The notes: generated by a model from the letters alone, not told the origin. Counted from the stretch's first letter, positions 1 through 5,924 are shown. The stretch is 7,340 nt of DNA from Bryobacteraceae bacterium (GCA_019686145.1 JADGHK010000110.1:1-7340); one strand, 5' to 3'. A program made the numbers and translations.

Positions 1-20
1 GCAGTCTTCCGAATGATCAT
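1..20 (-). CDS. map: Probable methionine aminopeptidase, first codons (partial)
   Basis: An ATG at 20-18 overlaps the adk stop as ATGA and opens a frame reading MIIRKT up to the window edge. Type I methionine aminopeptidases, metal-dependent enzymes that remove the initiator methionine from nascent proteins, commonly open this way (M-I-I/T-x-K-T/S). map also directly follows adk in many secY-adk-map-infA clusters. A GAAG lies about 8 nt upstream inside adk. Only six complete codons are visible, so the call rests mainly on gene order; the catalytic metal ligands are outside the window. Confidence 0.65.
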
Positions 21-700
21 GCTCCGTTCTTCAAAAATCTGCAAATCTTGTGCAGAATTTGTTGCGGCGAATCGTGACTCGCGTCCACCTGGTAGAAACG
101 ATGGCCTGAAGCTGCAAAGTGGTCGAGTAGGGGACGAGTCTGCCGCTCATACGCTTCAAGCCGCTGCCGGATTACCGATTCCCTGTCGTCGTCCCGGACC
201 ACCAGCTTCGCACCGTCGAGGTCACACACACCCGGCGCCTTTGGCGGTCGCGACGTGAGGCTGTACAGCGTTCCACAAACAGGGCACTGGCGGCGACCCG
301 TCAGACGGGCAATGATTACATTGTAATCCACTTCCAGGTGGACTACTACCTGGTCCAGCTTCCGCTCCTGGAGCATCTTCTCCAGCACGCTGGCCTGCTG
401 CAGCGTTCTGGGATAACCGTCGAGGATGAACCCTCTGGCGCAGTCCGGACGGTCGATGCGCTCGGCCACCAGGCGGTTTACGAGATCGTCGGGCACCAGT
501 TGCCCCGCCTGCATCAAGCCCTGAACTTCCTTTCCCAGAGCGTCCCCGGCATGAATGTGTTCCCGGAGCATGTCACCCGTCGAGATGTGAGGCACGCTTA
601 AGCATTCCCGTAACAGCTTCGCCTGGGTGCCCTTCCCTGAACCCGGCGGACCGAACAGGATCAGCGCGGCCGGGGCACTGCCCAAAGGCATCATCGGCAA
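17..700 (-). CDS. adk: Adenylate kinase, zinc-lid (long) form
   Basis: Cytosolic enzyme that interconverts ATP + AMP and 2 ADP, balancing adenylate pools. The 227-residue product has the P-loop GPPGSGKGTQ (residues 17-26), HISTGDMLRE of the AMP site (38-47), the DGYPRT motif (94-99) and TGRRQCPVCG opening the lid (134-143). Lid-proximal catalytic arginines lie in RDDDRESVIRQRL (169-181). The lid is the long type and carries Cys139, Cys142, Cys159 and Asp162 in C-x2-C-x16-C-x2-D, the zinc-site pattern known from Bacillus-type enzymes. The start is probably TTG at 700, because AGGA lies 10 nt upstream; two tandem ATGs (694 and 691) are alternatives that shorten it by two or three residues. It follows secY by 21 nt and overlaps the next gene by 4 nt. 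Confidence 0.98.
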   Translation of the reverse strand: MPMMPLGSAPAALILFGPPGSGKGTQAKLLRECLSVPHISTGDMLREHIHAGDALGKEVQGLMQAGQLVPDDLVNRLVAERIDRPDCARGFILDGYPRTLQQASVLEKMLQERKLDQVVVHLEVDYNVIIARLTGRRQCPVCGTLYSLTSRPPKAPGVCDLDGAKLVVRDDDRESVIRQRLEAYERQTRPLLDHFAASGHRFYQVDASHDSPQQILHKICRFLKNGA

Positions 701-710
701 CCGAATTCTT

Positions 711-714
711 TCCT
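711..714 (-). promoter_or_regulatory. Shine-Dalgarno of adk, favouring a TTG start
   Basis: AGGA (within GTAGGAAAG) on the minus strand in the 21-nt secY-adk gap. It is 10 nt from the TTG at 700 but 16 nt from the first ATG at 694, so spacing favours the non-ATG start; the choice is not certain. Confidence 0.5.
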
Positions 715-721
715 ACCCACG

Positions 722-2125
722 TTACATATTCCGGCGGCCGCGAATACGACCCGCCCTCGGGGTAAACCCTTCATAGTGGCGCATGATAAGCTGCGCTTCG
801 ATCTGGTTGACGGTATCCATCGCCACTCCAACGACGATCAGGAGGGAAGTACCGCCGAAATAAAAGTTGACATTCAAACCTTCCAGCAGCCACCGCGGGA
901 AGTGGGCGTCGATCCAGTTCCCGAGCGCCGCCGGGGGTAAGTGCTGCAGCTTGATGCCGGAAATCATGATCTCCGGCAGGAGACTGAGAACAGCAAGGTA
1001 CAGGCCGCCGACAACAGTAATCTTCGTAAGGATCCGGTTCAGATACTCTGCGGTGTTCTTCCCGGGACGGATCCCAGGGATGAAGCCGCCGTACTTGCGC
1101 ATGTTATCCGCCGCCTCGTTCGGGTTAAAGATGATCGACACGTAGAAGAAGCAGAAGAAGACGATGCCCGCCACATACAGCAGGACATACAGCGGCTCCC
1201 CGTGCCGGATCGCCGCGAGGGTTCCGCTGAAGAACGGATTGTCCCGAATCCACGGCACCTGCATGAACGTCTGCGGGAAGGTCAGAAGCGACTGGGCGAA
1301 AATCACCGGAATCACGCCGCCCGCATTCACCTTCAACGGCAGGTGTGTCTGCTGGCCGCCCATCATCCGCCGCCCTACGACCCGTTTGGCGTACTGCACG
1401 GGGATCCGCCTCTCCCCGCGTTCAACCAGAACAATGAATGCGACGACCGCGACCATCAGCGTCAGGATCACCAGCAGATACAGGGCGTCCCACTGACGCG
1501 TGACGAACACATTGTTGTAAATCGATTGAATGGCCCCAGGCAGACCGACAACAATGCCGGCAAAGATGATCAGCGACATGCCGTTGCCGATGCCTCGTTC
1601 TGTGATCTGCTCGCCGAGCCACATGATGAATGCCGTGCCCGTGGTGAGGCTCAGCATCGTCATCAGGACAAATCCGACGCCGGGATTGGGAACAAAGCCG
1701 CCTTCACTGGACTGCAGCGCGATGGCGATAAAAAAGCTTTGCATCAACGCCAGACCGACCGTCAGATAGCGCGTCCACTGCGTAATCTTGCGCCGGCCCA
1801 GTTCCCCCTCTTTCTGGAGCTTCTCGAGAGTGGGAATAACGACGGTCAGCAACTGGAGCACGATCGACGCCGTGATATACGGCATGATCCCGAGGGCGAA
1901 GATCGTCAGGCGGCGGAAGCCGCCTCCCGTAAACAGGTCAAGGAAGCCGAAGAACGTCCCTTGGTTCTGGCGGAAAAACTCTTCCAGGCGGCCAAAATTG
2001 ATACCCGGTGTAGGGATGAAGTTCCCTAACCGGTAGACAGCGAGAAGGGCCAGAGTAAACAGGACGCGATTGCGCAGGTCCGGAACTCGGAACACGTTCG
2101 CAAAGGCTTCAAAAAACTTCGACAT
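722..2125 (-). CDS. secY: Preprotein translocase subunit SecY
   Basis: SecY is the channel-forming inner-membrane subunit of the SecYEG translocon, which exports unfolded preproteins with SecA and inserts nascent membrane proteins delivered by SRP. The 467-residue product (443 in E. coli) has ten hydrophobic membrane segments. Family landmarks are VYRLGNFIPTPGI (residues 30-42) and GGGFRRLTIFALGIMPYITASI (67-88, plug/second membrane segment). Further ones are WLGEQITERGIGNGMSLIIFAG (169-190), PLKVNAGGVIPVIFAQSL (263-280) and GGFIPGIRPGKNTAEYLNRI (346-365), the last being the cytoplasmic loop important for SecA and ribosome contacts. The basic C-terminus is RHYEGFTPRAGRIRGRRNM. The ATG lies 45 nt after rplO and has no good Shine-Dalgarno at the usual distance. 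It is complete, with a TAA stop 21 nt before adk. Confidence 0.99.
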   Translation of the reverse strand: MSKFFEAFANVFRVPDLRNRVLFTLALLAVYRLGNFIPTPGINFGRLEEFFRQNQGTFFGFLDLFTGGGFRRLTIFALGIMPYITASIVLQLLTVVIPTLEKLQKEGELGRRKITQWTRYLTVGLALMQSFFIAIALQSSEGGFVPNPGVGFVLMTMLSLTTGTAFIMWLGEQITERGIGNGMSLIIFAGIVVGLPGAIQSIYNNVFVTRQWDALYLLVILTLMVAVVAFIVLVERGERRIPVQYAKRVVGRRMMGGQQTHLPLKVNAGGVIPVIFAQSLLTFPQTFMQVPWIRDNPFFSGTLAAIRHGEPLYVLLYVAGIVFFCFFYVSIIFNPNEAADNMRKYGGFIPGIRPGKNTAEYLNRILTKITVVGGLYLAVLSLLPEIMISGIKLQHLPPAALGNWIDAHFPRWLLEGLNVNFYFGGTSLLIVVGVAMDTVNQIEAQLIMRHYEGFTPRAGRIRGRRNM

Positions 2126-2144
2126 GGCTTGTTCTTTGCTTTCC

Positions 2145-2161
2145 CGGGCCGCTCCCGCCCG
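2145..2161 (-). other. Small GC hairpin in the secY leader
   Basis: In the 45-nt rplO-secY gap the minus strand reads CGGGC, a 7-nt loop, then GCCCG: a five-pair all-GC stem ending about 19 nt before the secY ATG. There is no T-run after it, so it is not an intrinsic terminator. It could shape translation of secY or be chance in GC-rich DNA. Confidence 0.3.
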
Positions 2162-2170
2162 CCAAAAACG

Positions 2171-2626
2171 TCAGGCGGCCGCCCCGCCAATCACCTCAGC
2201 CGTTCCGCCGGCCTTCTGAATCTTCTCCATCGCCGACTTCGAGAAGAGGTGCGCTTTCACAGTGATTTTGCGGTTGAGATCGCCGGAGCCCAGAATCTTG
2301 AGCCCATCCTGGAGTTTCTTGATGACACCCAGTTCAAGCAGGCGCCCCGGATCGAAGGTGTCCCCTTCCAGCTTCTCGAGGACTCCCACGTTTACGATCG
2401 CGTACTCCTTGCGGAACATGGCGTTGCTGAACCCGCGCTTGGGAAGCCGGCGATGCAGCGGCATCTGACCGCCTTCGAAGCCTCGCATCAAGCTGTAGCC
2501 GCTGATCGACTTCTGGCCCTTGGCCCCACGGCCGGCATACTTCGAACGGCCCGAACCCATGCCCTGGCCGACGCGGCGCTTCTTCTTGACCTGCCCCTTA
2601 GGAGGTCTGAGATTGCTGAGATTCAT
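2171..2626 (-). CDS. rplO: 50S ribosomal protein L15
   Basis: L15 is a late-binding 50S assembly protein with a long basic extension that threads into 23S rRNA. The 151-residue product (144 in E. coli) starts MNLSNLRPPKGQVKKKRRVG and continues with the Gly/Arg/Lys-rich arm GQGMGSGRSKYAGRGAKGQK (20-39). It contains FEGGQMPLHRRLPKRGFSN (50-68), and its globular C-terminal part includes LKILGSGDLNRKITVKAHLF (109-128) and SKSAMEKIQKAGGTAEVI (129-146). The start is 2 nt after the rpmD stop, with GGTGGAG in the end of rpmD as ribosome-binding site. It is followed by the 45-nt gap before secY, the longest gap in the window. Confidence 0.98.
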   Translation of the reverse strand: MNLSNLRPPKGQVKKKRRVGQGMGSGRSKYAGRGAKGQKSISGYSLMRGFEGGQMPLHRRLPKRGFSNAMFRKEYAIVNVGVLEKLEGDTFDPGRLLELGVIKKLQDGLKILGSGDLNRKITVKAHLFSKSAMEKIQKAGGTAEVIGGAAA

Positions 2627-2628
2627 AT

Positions 2629-2811
2629 CTACTCCACCACCTTCAGCAGATGCGGCACCTTGGCGACCATGCCGCGGAACGCCGGCGTGTCCGGCCTTTC
2701 CACAACCGAATTCAACTTGCGCAAGCCCAGCGCCCTCACAATCTTCTTGTGCTTTTCAGGGGTGCCGATAGGGCTGCGGTATAGCTGGATCTTGATCTTC
2801 CCTTCGCTCAT
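2629..2811 (-). CDS. rpmD: 50S ribosomal protein L30
   Basis: L30 is a small single-domain 50S protein of about 60 residues, absent from some bacterial lineages. The 60-residue product starts MSEGKIKIQLYRSPIGTPEK and has the family pattern HKKIVRALGLRKLNSVVERPD (21-41) followed by GMVAKVPHLLKVVE (47-60). The start at 2811 is chosen over an in-frame Met 25 codons upstream within rpsE: it gives the normal length, leaves a 10-nt gap after the rpsE stop and has GAGG 8 nt upstream. The gene is in its conserved place between rpsE and rplO and stops 2 nt before rplO. Confidence 0.97.
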   Translation of the reverse strand: MSEGKIKIQLYRSPIGTPEKHKKIVRALGLRKLNSVVERPDTPAFRGMVAKVPHLLKVVE

Positions 2812-2819
2812 ACGCCGTT

Positions 2820-2823
2820 CCTC
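2820..2823 (-). promoter_or_regulatory. Shine-Dalgarno deciding the rpmD start
   Basis: GAGG on the minus strand overlaps the rpsE stop codon (TGAGGAA) and lies 8 nt before the ATG at 2811. It supports the 60-residue L30 and links termination of S5 to initiation of L30. Confidence 0.65.
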
Positions 2824-3361
2824 AAGCCTGCACCGGCTGCCGTTCAGGCGCCACCTTCTCGAGCGGTATCCCGCGCATGTCGGCAATCTCCACGGCGTCC
2901 CGCAATTGAGTCAGAGCGTCGATCGTCGCCTTCACAACATTGTGCGGATTATGGGAGCCGAGCGACTTCGTCAGCACGTTGGGAATTCCGACTGCCTGAA
3001 TGACTGCACGGACAGGTCCTCCGGCGATCACGCCGGTGCCGGCAGGCGCCGGCTTCAACAAGACTTCCCCCGTTCCAAAGCGGCCAATCACAGGATGCGG
3101 GATCGTGGTCTCAAGAACGTTGATCTTTCTCAGGTTCTTCTTGGCCGCCTCGATGCCCTTCTTGATCGCGGAGGGCACTTCCTTGGCTTTGCCGGTACCG
3201 TAGCCGACAACCTTCGCTGAAGGGTCGCCGACCACCACCAGCGCCGAGAAGCTCAGGTTCTTACCACCCTTGACAACTTTCGTGACGCGGTTGATGGAAA
3301 CCACCTGCTCTTTCAGGTTCAGGTTGGTCGCGTCGATCCGTCTGACCGGTGTCGTTGCCAT
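2822..3361 (-). CDS. rpsE: 30S ribosomal protein S5
   Basis: S5 lies on the 30S solvent side near the mRNA entry channel and contributes to decoding accuracy and the helicase activity of the ribosome. The 179-residue product (166 in E. coli) has the S5 double-stranded-RNA-binding domain: INRVTKVVKGGKNLSFSALV (residues 23-42) and GYGTGKAKEVPSAIKKGIEAAKKNL (53-77). It then has the C-terminal domain with GTGEVLLKPAPAGTGVIAGG (96-115) and VVKATIDALTQLRD (142-155). I use the ATG at 3361 rather than an in-frame Met twelve codons upstream, because it matches the family N-terminus, has a GGAG 10 nt upstream and leaves a 4-nt gap after rplR. The N-terminus is a short disordered arm. Confidence 0.97.
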   Translation of the reverse strand: MATTPVRRIDATNLNLKEQVVSINRVTKVVKGGKNLSFSALVVVGDPSAKVVGYGTGKAKEVPSAIKKGIEAAKKNLRKINVLETTIPHPVIGRFGTGEVLLKPAPAGTGVIAGGPVRAVIQAVGIPNVLTKSLGSHNPHNVVKATIDALTQLRDAVEIADMRGIPLEKVAPERQPVQA

Positions 3362-3365
3362 GCCT

Positions 3366-3728
3366 CTAGAACTCCAATCCCGCCTCGCGGGCAGCATCAG
3401 CCAGGGCCTTTACACGCCCGTGATAGAGATAGCCGCCGCGATCGAATACAACTTTCTTGATGCCTTTCTGTTGGGCGCGCTCGGCGACCAGCTTGCCAAC
3501 CAGCCTGGCGCCTTCGATATTTCCGCCGCTTCCCGCGCCGAAGCTCTTTTCGTTCGAGGAGGCTGCCACAAGCGTCCGGCCCTGACGATCGTCGATGACC
3601 TGCGCGTAGATGTGCTTGAGGCTACGGAATACCGCCAGTCTTGGCCGCTCCGCCGTGCCCTTGACCTTCTGTCGGATCCGCCGATGAATCCGAATCCGAA
3701 TTTCATTCTTTGCCGTCTTGCGGATCAT
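3366..3728 (-). CDS. rplR: 50S ribosomal protein L18
   Basis: L18 binds 5S rRNA and, with L5, links it to the central protuberance. The 120-residue product matches the family (117 in E. coli). It has a very basic N-terminal arm (residues 1-28, including the alternating EIRIRIHRRIR) and then ERPRLAVFRSLKHIYAQVIDD (27-47). The diagnostic C-terminal block FDRGGYLYHGRVKALADAAREAGL is at 95-118. The ATG at 3728 is preceded by AGGTAAGG in the 22-nt gap after rplF. The last codons (Leu-Glu-Phe-stop) contain the ribosome-binding site of rpsE, so S5 translation is probably coupled to L18. Confidence 0.98.
   Translation of the reverse strand: MIRKTAKNEIRIRIHRRIRQKVKGTAERPRLAVFRSLKHIYAQVIDDRQGRTLVAASSNEKSFGAGSGGNIEGARLVGKLVAERAQQKGIKKVVFDRGGYLYHGRVKALADAAREAGLEF
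3372..3375 (-). promoter_or_regulatory. Shine-Dalgarno deciding the rpsE start
   Basis: GGAG (within TTGGAG) on the minus strand, lying in the penultimate codons of rplR and 10 nt before the ATG at 3361. It favours the 179-residue S5 over the longer frame that starts inside rplR. Confidence 0.65.
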
Positions 3729-3750
3729 GTGTCTGCCTTACCTCGCGCGC

Positions 3751-4293
3751 CTACTTACCCTTTCCACCCGAACCGCTCTTGCCGACTTTCTTGCGCAGAA
3801 CTTCGCCCGTGTAGCGGATACCTTTGTTCTTGTAAGGGTCCGGTGGCCTCAGCGCGCGCATGTTGGCCGCCACCTGCCCCAAAAGCTGCTTGTCAGAACC
3901 CGTCAGAATGATGTGCGTGTTCTTATCGATCTTGCAATCCACCCCATCGGGCAGGAGGAATTCGATCGGATGGGAATAGCCGAGCACGAACGATACAACC
4001 CGTCCTTTCATCTCGGCGCGGTATCCGATTCCGACAATGTCCAGCTCGCGCGTGAATCCGCTGGATACCCCCTGAACGGCATTGGCCGCGAGAGCCCGCG
4101 TGAGCCCGTGCAGAGCCGCGTACTCGTCGTTGTCCCGCACCACCTCAAGGCGTCCGTCCACCTGATGAACACGAATACCGTTCGGGATCGGCACTCTCTG
4201 CTTGCCCTTGGGCCCTTCGACCTGGAGTTCCTGGCCGATCTGCACCTTTACGCCTTGCGGCAACGGGATCGGCTTCTTTCCAACTCTCGACAT
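3751..4293 (-). CDS. rplF: 50S ribosomal protein L6
   Basis: L6 binds 23S rRNA near the sarcin-ricin loop and the factor-binding site of the 50S subunit. The 180-residue product shows the two repeated alpha/beta domains of the family. These are an N-terminal half opening MSRVGKKPIPLPQGVKV and a C-terminal half with ELDIVGIGYRAEMKG (83-97) and LGYSHPIEFLLPDGV (104-118). The L6 signature PPDPYKNKGIRYTGEVLRKK is at 150-169. It ends in a Gly/Lys-rich tail (171-180), common in L6. A GGAG lies about 10 nt before the ATG; the upstream sequence GGCGGAGTG resembles that ahead of rplP. It ends 22 nt before rplR. Confidence 0.98.
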   Translation of the reverse strand: MSRVGKKPIPLPQGVKVQIGQELQVEGPKGKQRVPIPNGIRVHQVDGRLEVVRDNDEYAALHGLTRALAANAVQGVSSGFTRELDIVGIGYRAEMKGRVVSFVLGYSHPIEFLLPDGVDCKIDKNTHIILTGSDKQLLGQVAANMRALRPPDPYKNKGIRYTGEVLRKKVGKSGSGGKGK

Positions 4294-4309
4294 GGCTAAT
4301 ACACTCCGC

Positions 4310-4708
4310 CTACCAGATCTGACACAGGACCTCGCCTCCGATGCCCTCTTTCCGGGCCATGGCGCCGGTCATGACACCCCGGGGCGTGGTCAGAATGTTG
4401 ATACCGAGACCACCCAGCACTCGCGGAATCTCCCGTGCGCCGACGTAGACGCGGCAGCCGGGACGAGAGACGCGCTGGATCTCGGAGATCACGCTTACGT
4501 TGCCCGGCGTGTACTTCAGGTACACGCGGATCGCCTTGCGAGGACCTTCTTCCACCAGCTTGTAGTTCGTGATGTAGCCCTCGTCCTTGAGAATCCTCGC
4601 AATGTCCATCTTCAGCTTCGACGCCGGCACGTCCACCTTGGGGTGCCGGGCCTTGATCGCATTGCGGATTCGAGTCAGCATGTCGGCGATGGGATCCGAT
4701 GTGCTCAT
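4310..4708 (-). CDS. rpsH: 30S ribosomal protein S8
   Basis: S8 is a primary 16S rRNA binder (helix 21/25 region) essential for assembly of the central domain, and in E. coli is also the translational repressor of the spc operon. The 132-residue product (130 in E. coli) starts MSTSDPIADMLTRIRNAIKA, the family N-terminus, and contains the RVSRPGCRVYVGAREIPRVL block (79-98). It ends in GGLGINILTTPRGVMTG (99-115) and GGEVLCQIW, which carries the conserved rRNA-binding loop. A purine-rich GGAAGGATAAGGA directly precedes the ATG, with spacing suitable for initiation. It lies 36 nt after the S14 stop and 16 nt before rplF. Confidence 0.98.
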   Translation of the reverse strand: MSTSDPIADMLTRIRNAIKARHPKVDVPASKLKMDIARILKDEGYITNYKLVEEGPRKAIRVYLKYTPGNVSVISEIQRVSRPGCRVYVGAREIPRVLGGLGINILTTPRGVMTGAMARKEGIGGEVLCQIW

Positions 4709-4744
4709 TCCTTATCCTTCCACCTGATACTTCGATTCGGCGTC

Positions 4745-4969
4745 CTACCAGCTCGCCTTGATCACGCCCGGAACTTCCCCAGCCAGAGCCAGCTGGCGGA
4801 AGCAGATCCGGCACAAGTTGAATTTCCGCAGGTACCCCCGGGGACGGCCGCAGCGCTTGCAGCGGTTGCGCAGCCTGACGGCAAACTTCGGCTTCCTGCC
4901 CGCCGCCCGGGCGGCCCGGATCCGCTCGGCCATTTTCAAATCTTTCGCAATCTTTGCGGTCGTTGCCAT
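4745..4969 (-). CDS. rpsZ: 30S ribosomal protein S14, zinc-binding type, with N-terminal insertion
   Basis: S14 lies in the 30S head near the decoding region. This is the zinc-ribbon form: Cys37, Cys40, Cys53 and Cys56 form C-x2-C-x12-C-x2-C within CKRCGRPRGYLRKFNLCRIC. It ends in the canonical GVIKASW. Zinc-type S14 is usually about 61 residues; this one has 74. The surplus lies before the ribbon, in the basic, alanine-rich, probably helical stretch DLKMAERIRAARAAG (residues 10-24), between a typical MATTAKIAK opening and the KPKF that normally follows soon after. Met13 would give a normal-length 62-residue protein. However, no Shine-Dalgarno precedes Met13, whereas a strong one precedes the start used here. 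It sits between rplE and rpsH, the usual position. The symbol rpsN is also used for this gene. Confidence 0.95.
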   Translation of the reverse strand: MATTAKIAKDLKMAERIRAARAAGRKPKFAVRLRNRCKRCGRPRGYLRKFNLCRICFRQLALAGEVPGVIKASW

Positions 4970-4977
4970 TTCTCTTT

Positions 4978-4986
4978 CTCCCCCTC
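4978..4986 (-). promoter_or_regulatory. Shine-Dalgarno deciding the rpsZ (S14) start
   Basis: GAGGGGGAG on the minus strand, 8 nt before the ATG at 4969, in the 18-nt rplE-S14 gap. It supports the 74-residue reading of S14 including the extra N-terminal segment; the alternative internal ATG (Met13) is preceded by A/T-rich coding sequence without such a site. Confidence 0.75.
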
Positions 4987-4987
4987 G

Positions 4988-5533
4988 CTATTGCTGCCGG
5001 AACGGCATGCCCATTTGCTTGAGCAGCGCCAGCCCCTCTGCATCGGTCTTGGCCGTAGTGGTGATGGAGATGTTCATGCCCTTCACCTTCTCGACCTTGT
5101 TGTAGTCAATTTCCGGAAACAGCAACTGATCCTTAATGCCAAGCGTATAGTTGCCCCGGCCGTCAAAGGACTTCGTGGAGACCCCACGGAAGTCGCGCAC
5201 TCGAGGCAGGGCGACGTTCATCAACCTGTCCAGGAACTCGTACATCCGGTCGCCGCGCAGAGTGACCATGCACCCGATCGGCATTCCCTCGCGAAGCTTG
5301 AAGGCGGCAATCGACTTCTTAGCCCTCGTAATCACCGGCTTCTGACCGCTGATGGCCGCAAGTTCATTCACTGCGCCGTCCATCAGCTTGGCGTTCTGGG
5401 TCGCTTCGCCAAGGCCAATGTTGATCGAGATCTTCTCGATCTTCGGCACGGCCATGATGTTCTTGTAGCCGAACTCCTTGATAAGCGCCGGAATGACGTT
5501 CTTGTGATAGTGCTCTCTCAGCCTTGCCTTCAT
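4988..5533 (-). CDS. rplE: 50S ribosomal protein L5
   Basis: L5 binds 5S rRNA with L18 and L25/CTC in the central protuberance and contacts S13 and P-site tRNA. The 181-residue product matches the family length (179 in E. coli). It has the N-terminal block IPALIKEFGYKNIMAVPKIE (residues 14-33) and the conserved INIGLGEATQNAK (37-49). It also has GQKPVITRAKKSIAAFKLREG (63-83), RVRDFRGVSTKSFDGRGNY (111-129) and the ISITTTAKTDAEGLALL C-terminal segment (155-171). It begins 6 nt after the rplX stop. In E. coli the S8 repressor acts at this junction; I see no recognisable equivalent here. It ends 18 nt before the S14 gene. Confidence 0.98.
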   Translation of the reverse strand: MKARLREHYHKNVIPALIKEFGYKNIMAVPKIEKISINIGLGEATQNAKLMDGAVNELAAISGQKPVITRAKKSIAAFKLREGMPIGCMVTLRGDRMYEFLDRLMNVALPRVRDFRGVSTKSFDGRGNYTLGIKDQLLFPEIDYNKVEKVKGMNISITTTAKTDAEGLALLKQMGMPFRQQ

Positions 5534-5539
5534 CGCTCA

Positions 5540-5923
5540 CTAGCCCTTCTTATCCAGCACCTCGCCGGTCTTCCTGGCGATCCGGACACGGCGAGTCTTG
5601 CCCCCCACGGTCTCCACGCGGGTGCCGATCCGCGTGGGGACGCCTCCGGAGGTCAGAATCATGACGTTGGAGACGTGGATGGGACTCTCGCGCTCCGCGA
5701 TCCCGCCTTTAATCTGCTTCGCAGGATTCGGGCGCGTGTGCTTCTTGGTCATCATGACGCCTTCGACCAGGATGCGGCCCGTCTCCCGGTTCACATCGAG
5801 GACCCGGCCGACCTTTCCTTTGTCGCGGCCTGCGATGACCTTCACCATGTCGTTCTTCTTGATGCGGATGCGAAGCCGCTGCTTCGGCTGTTCCGCCGTC
5901 CGGCGCGTAGGTGCCTTGGCCAT
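5540..5923 (-). CDS. rplX: 50S ribosomal protein L24
   Basis: L24 is an early 50S assembly protein that binds the 5' end of 23S rRNA and lies near the exit tunnel. The 127-residue product has a KOW motif at about residues 25-52 (MVKVIAGRDKGKVGRVLDVN and onward) and the family segments NPAKQIKGGIAERESPIHVSNV (66-87) and GTRVETVGGKTRRVRIARKTGEVL (100-123). I start it at the ATG at 5923, not at an in-frame Met ten codons upstream inside rplN, because a GGAGG lies 9 nt before it and the resulting gap to rplN is one nucleotide. Compared with E. coli L24 (104 residues) there is a basic, Pro/Gln-containing N-terminal extension of about 17-20 residues before the KOW fold. It ends with TAG followed at once by an in-frame TGA. 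Confidence 0.96.
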   Translation of the reverse strand: MAKAPTRRTAEQPKQRLRIRIKKNDMVKVIAGRDKGKVGRVLDVNRETGRILVEGVMMTKKHTRPNPAKQIKGGIAERESPIHVSNVMILTSGGVPTRIGTRVETVGGKTRRVRIARKTGEVLDKKG

Positions 5924-5924
5924 C

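Noticed and set aside
941..2029. A 362-codon open frame on the plus strand, antisense to secY
   Set aside because: The translation is strongly hydrophilic, low in complexity (D, R, H, Q) and without motifs; it mirrors the hydrophobic secY codons and lies wholly inside an unambiguous gene.
2126..2170. An intrinsic terminator between rplO and secY
   Set aside because: The GC stem is only five pairs and is not followed by a T-run in the direction of transcription; the T-run present lies upstream of it.
2129..3220. A 363-codon open frame on the plus strand over L15, L30 and S5
   Set aside because: It is antisense to three recognised ribosomal-protein genes, has no recognisable motif and ignores their boundaries.
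4296..4814. A 172-codon minus-strand frame overlapping rpsH and the S14 gene
   Set aside because: It is out of frame with two certain genes, is rich in Gly, Arg and Ser and shows no domain; it is a frame shadow.
5480..5560. An S8-type translational operator at the L24-L5 junction, as in the E. coli spc operon
   Set aside because: The gap is only 6 nt, and I could not find a helix resembling the S8 site of 16S rRNA. Folding and covariation analysis would be needed to support one.
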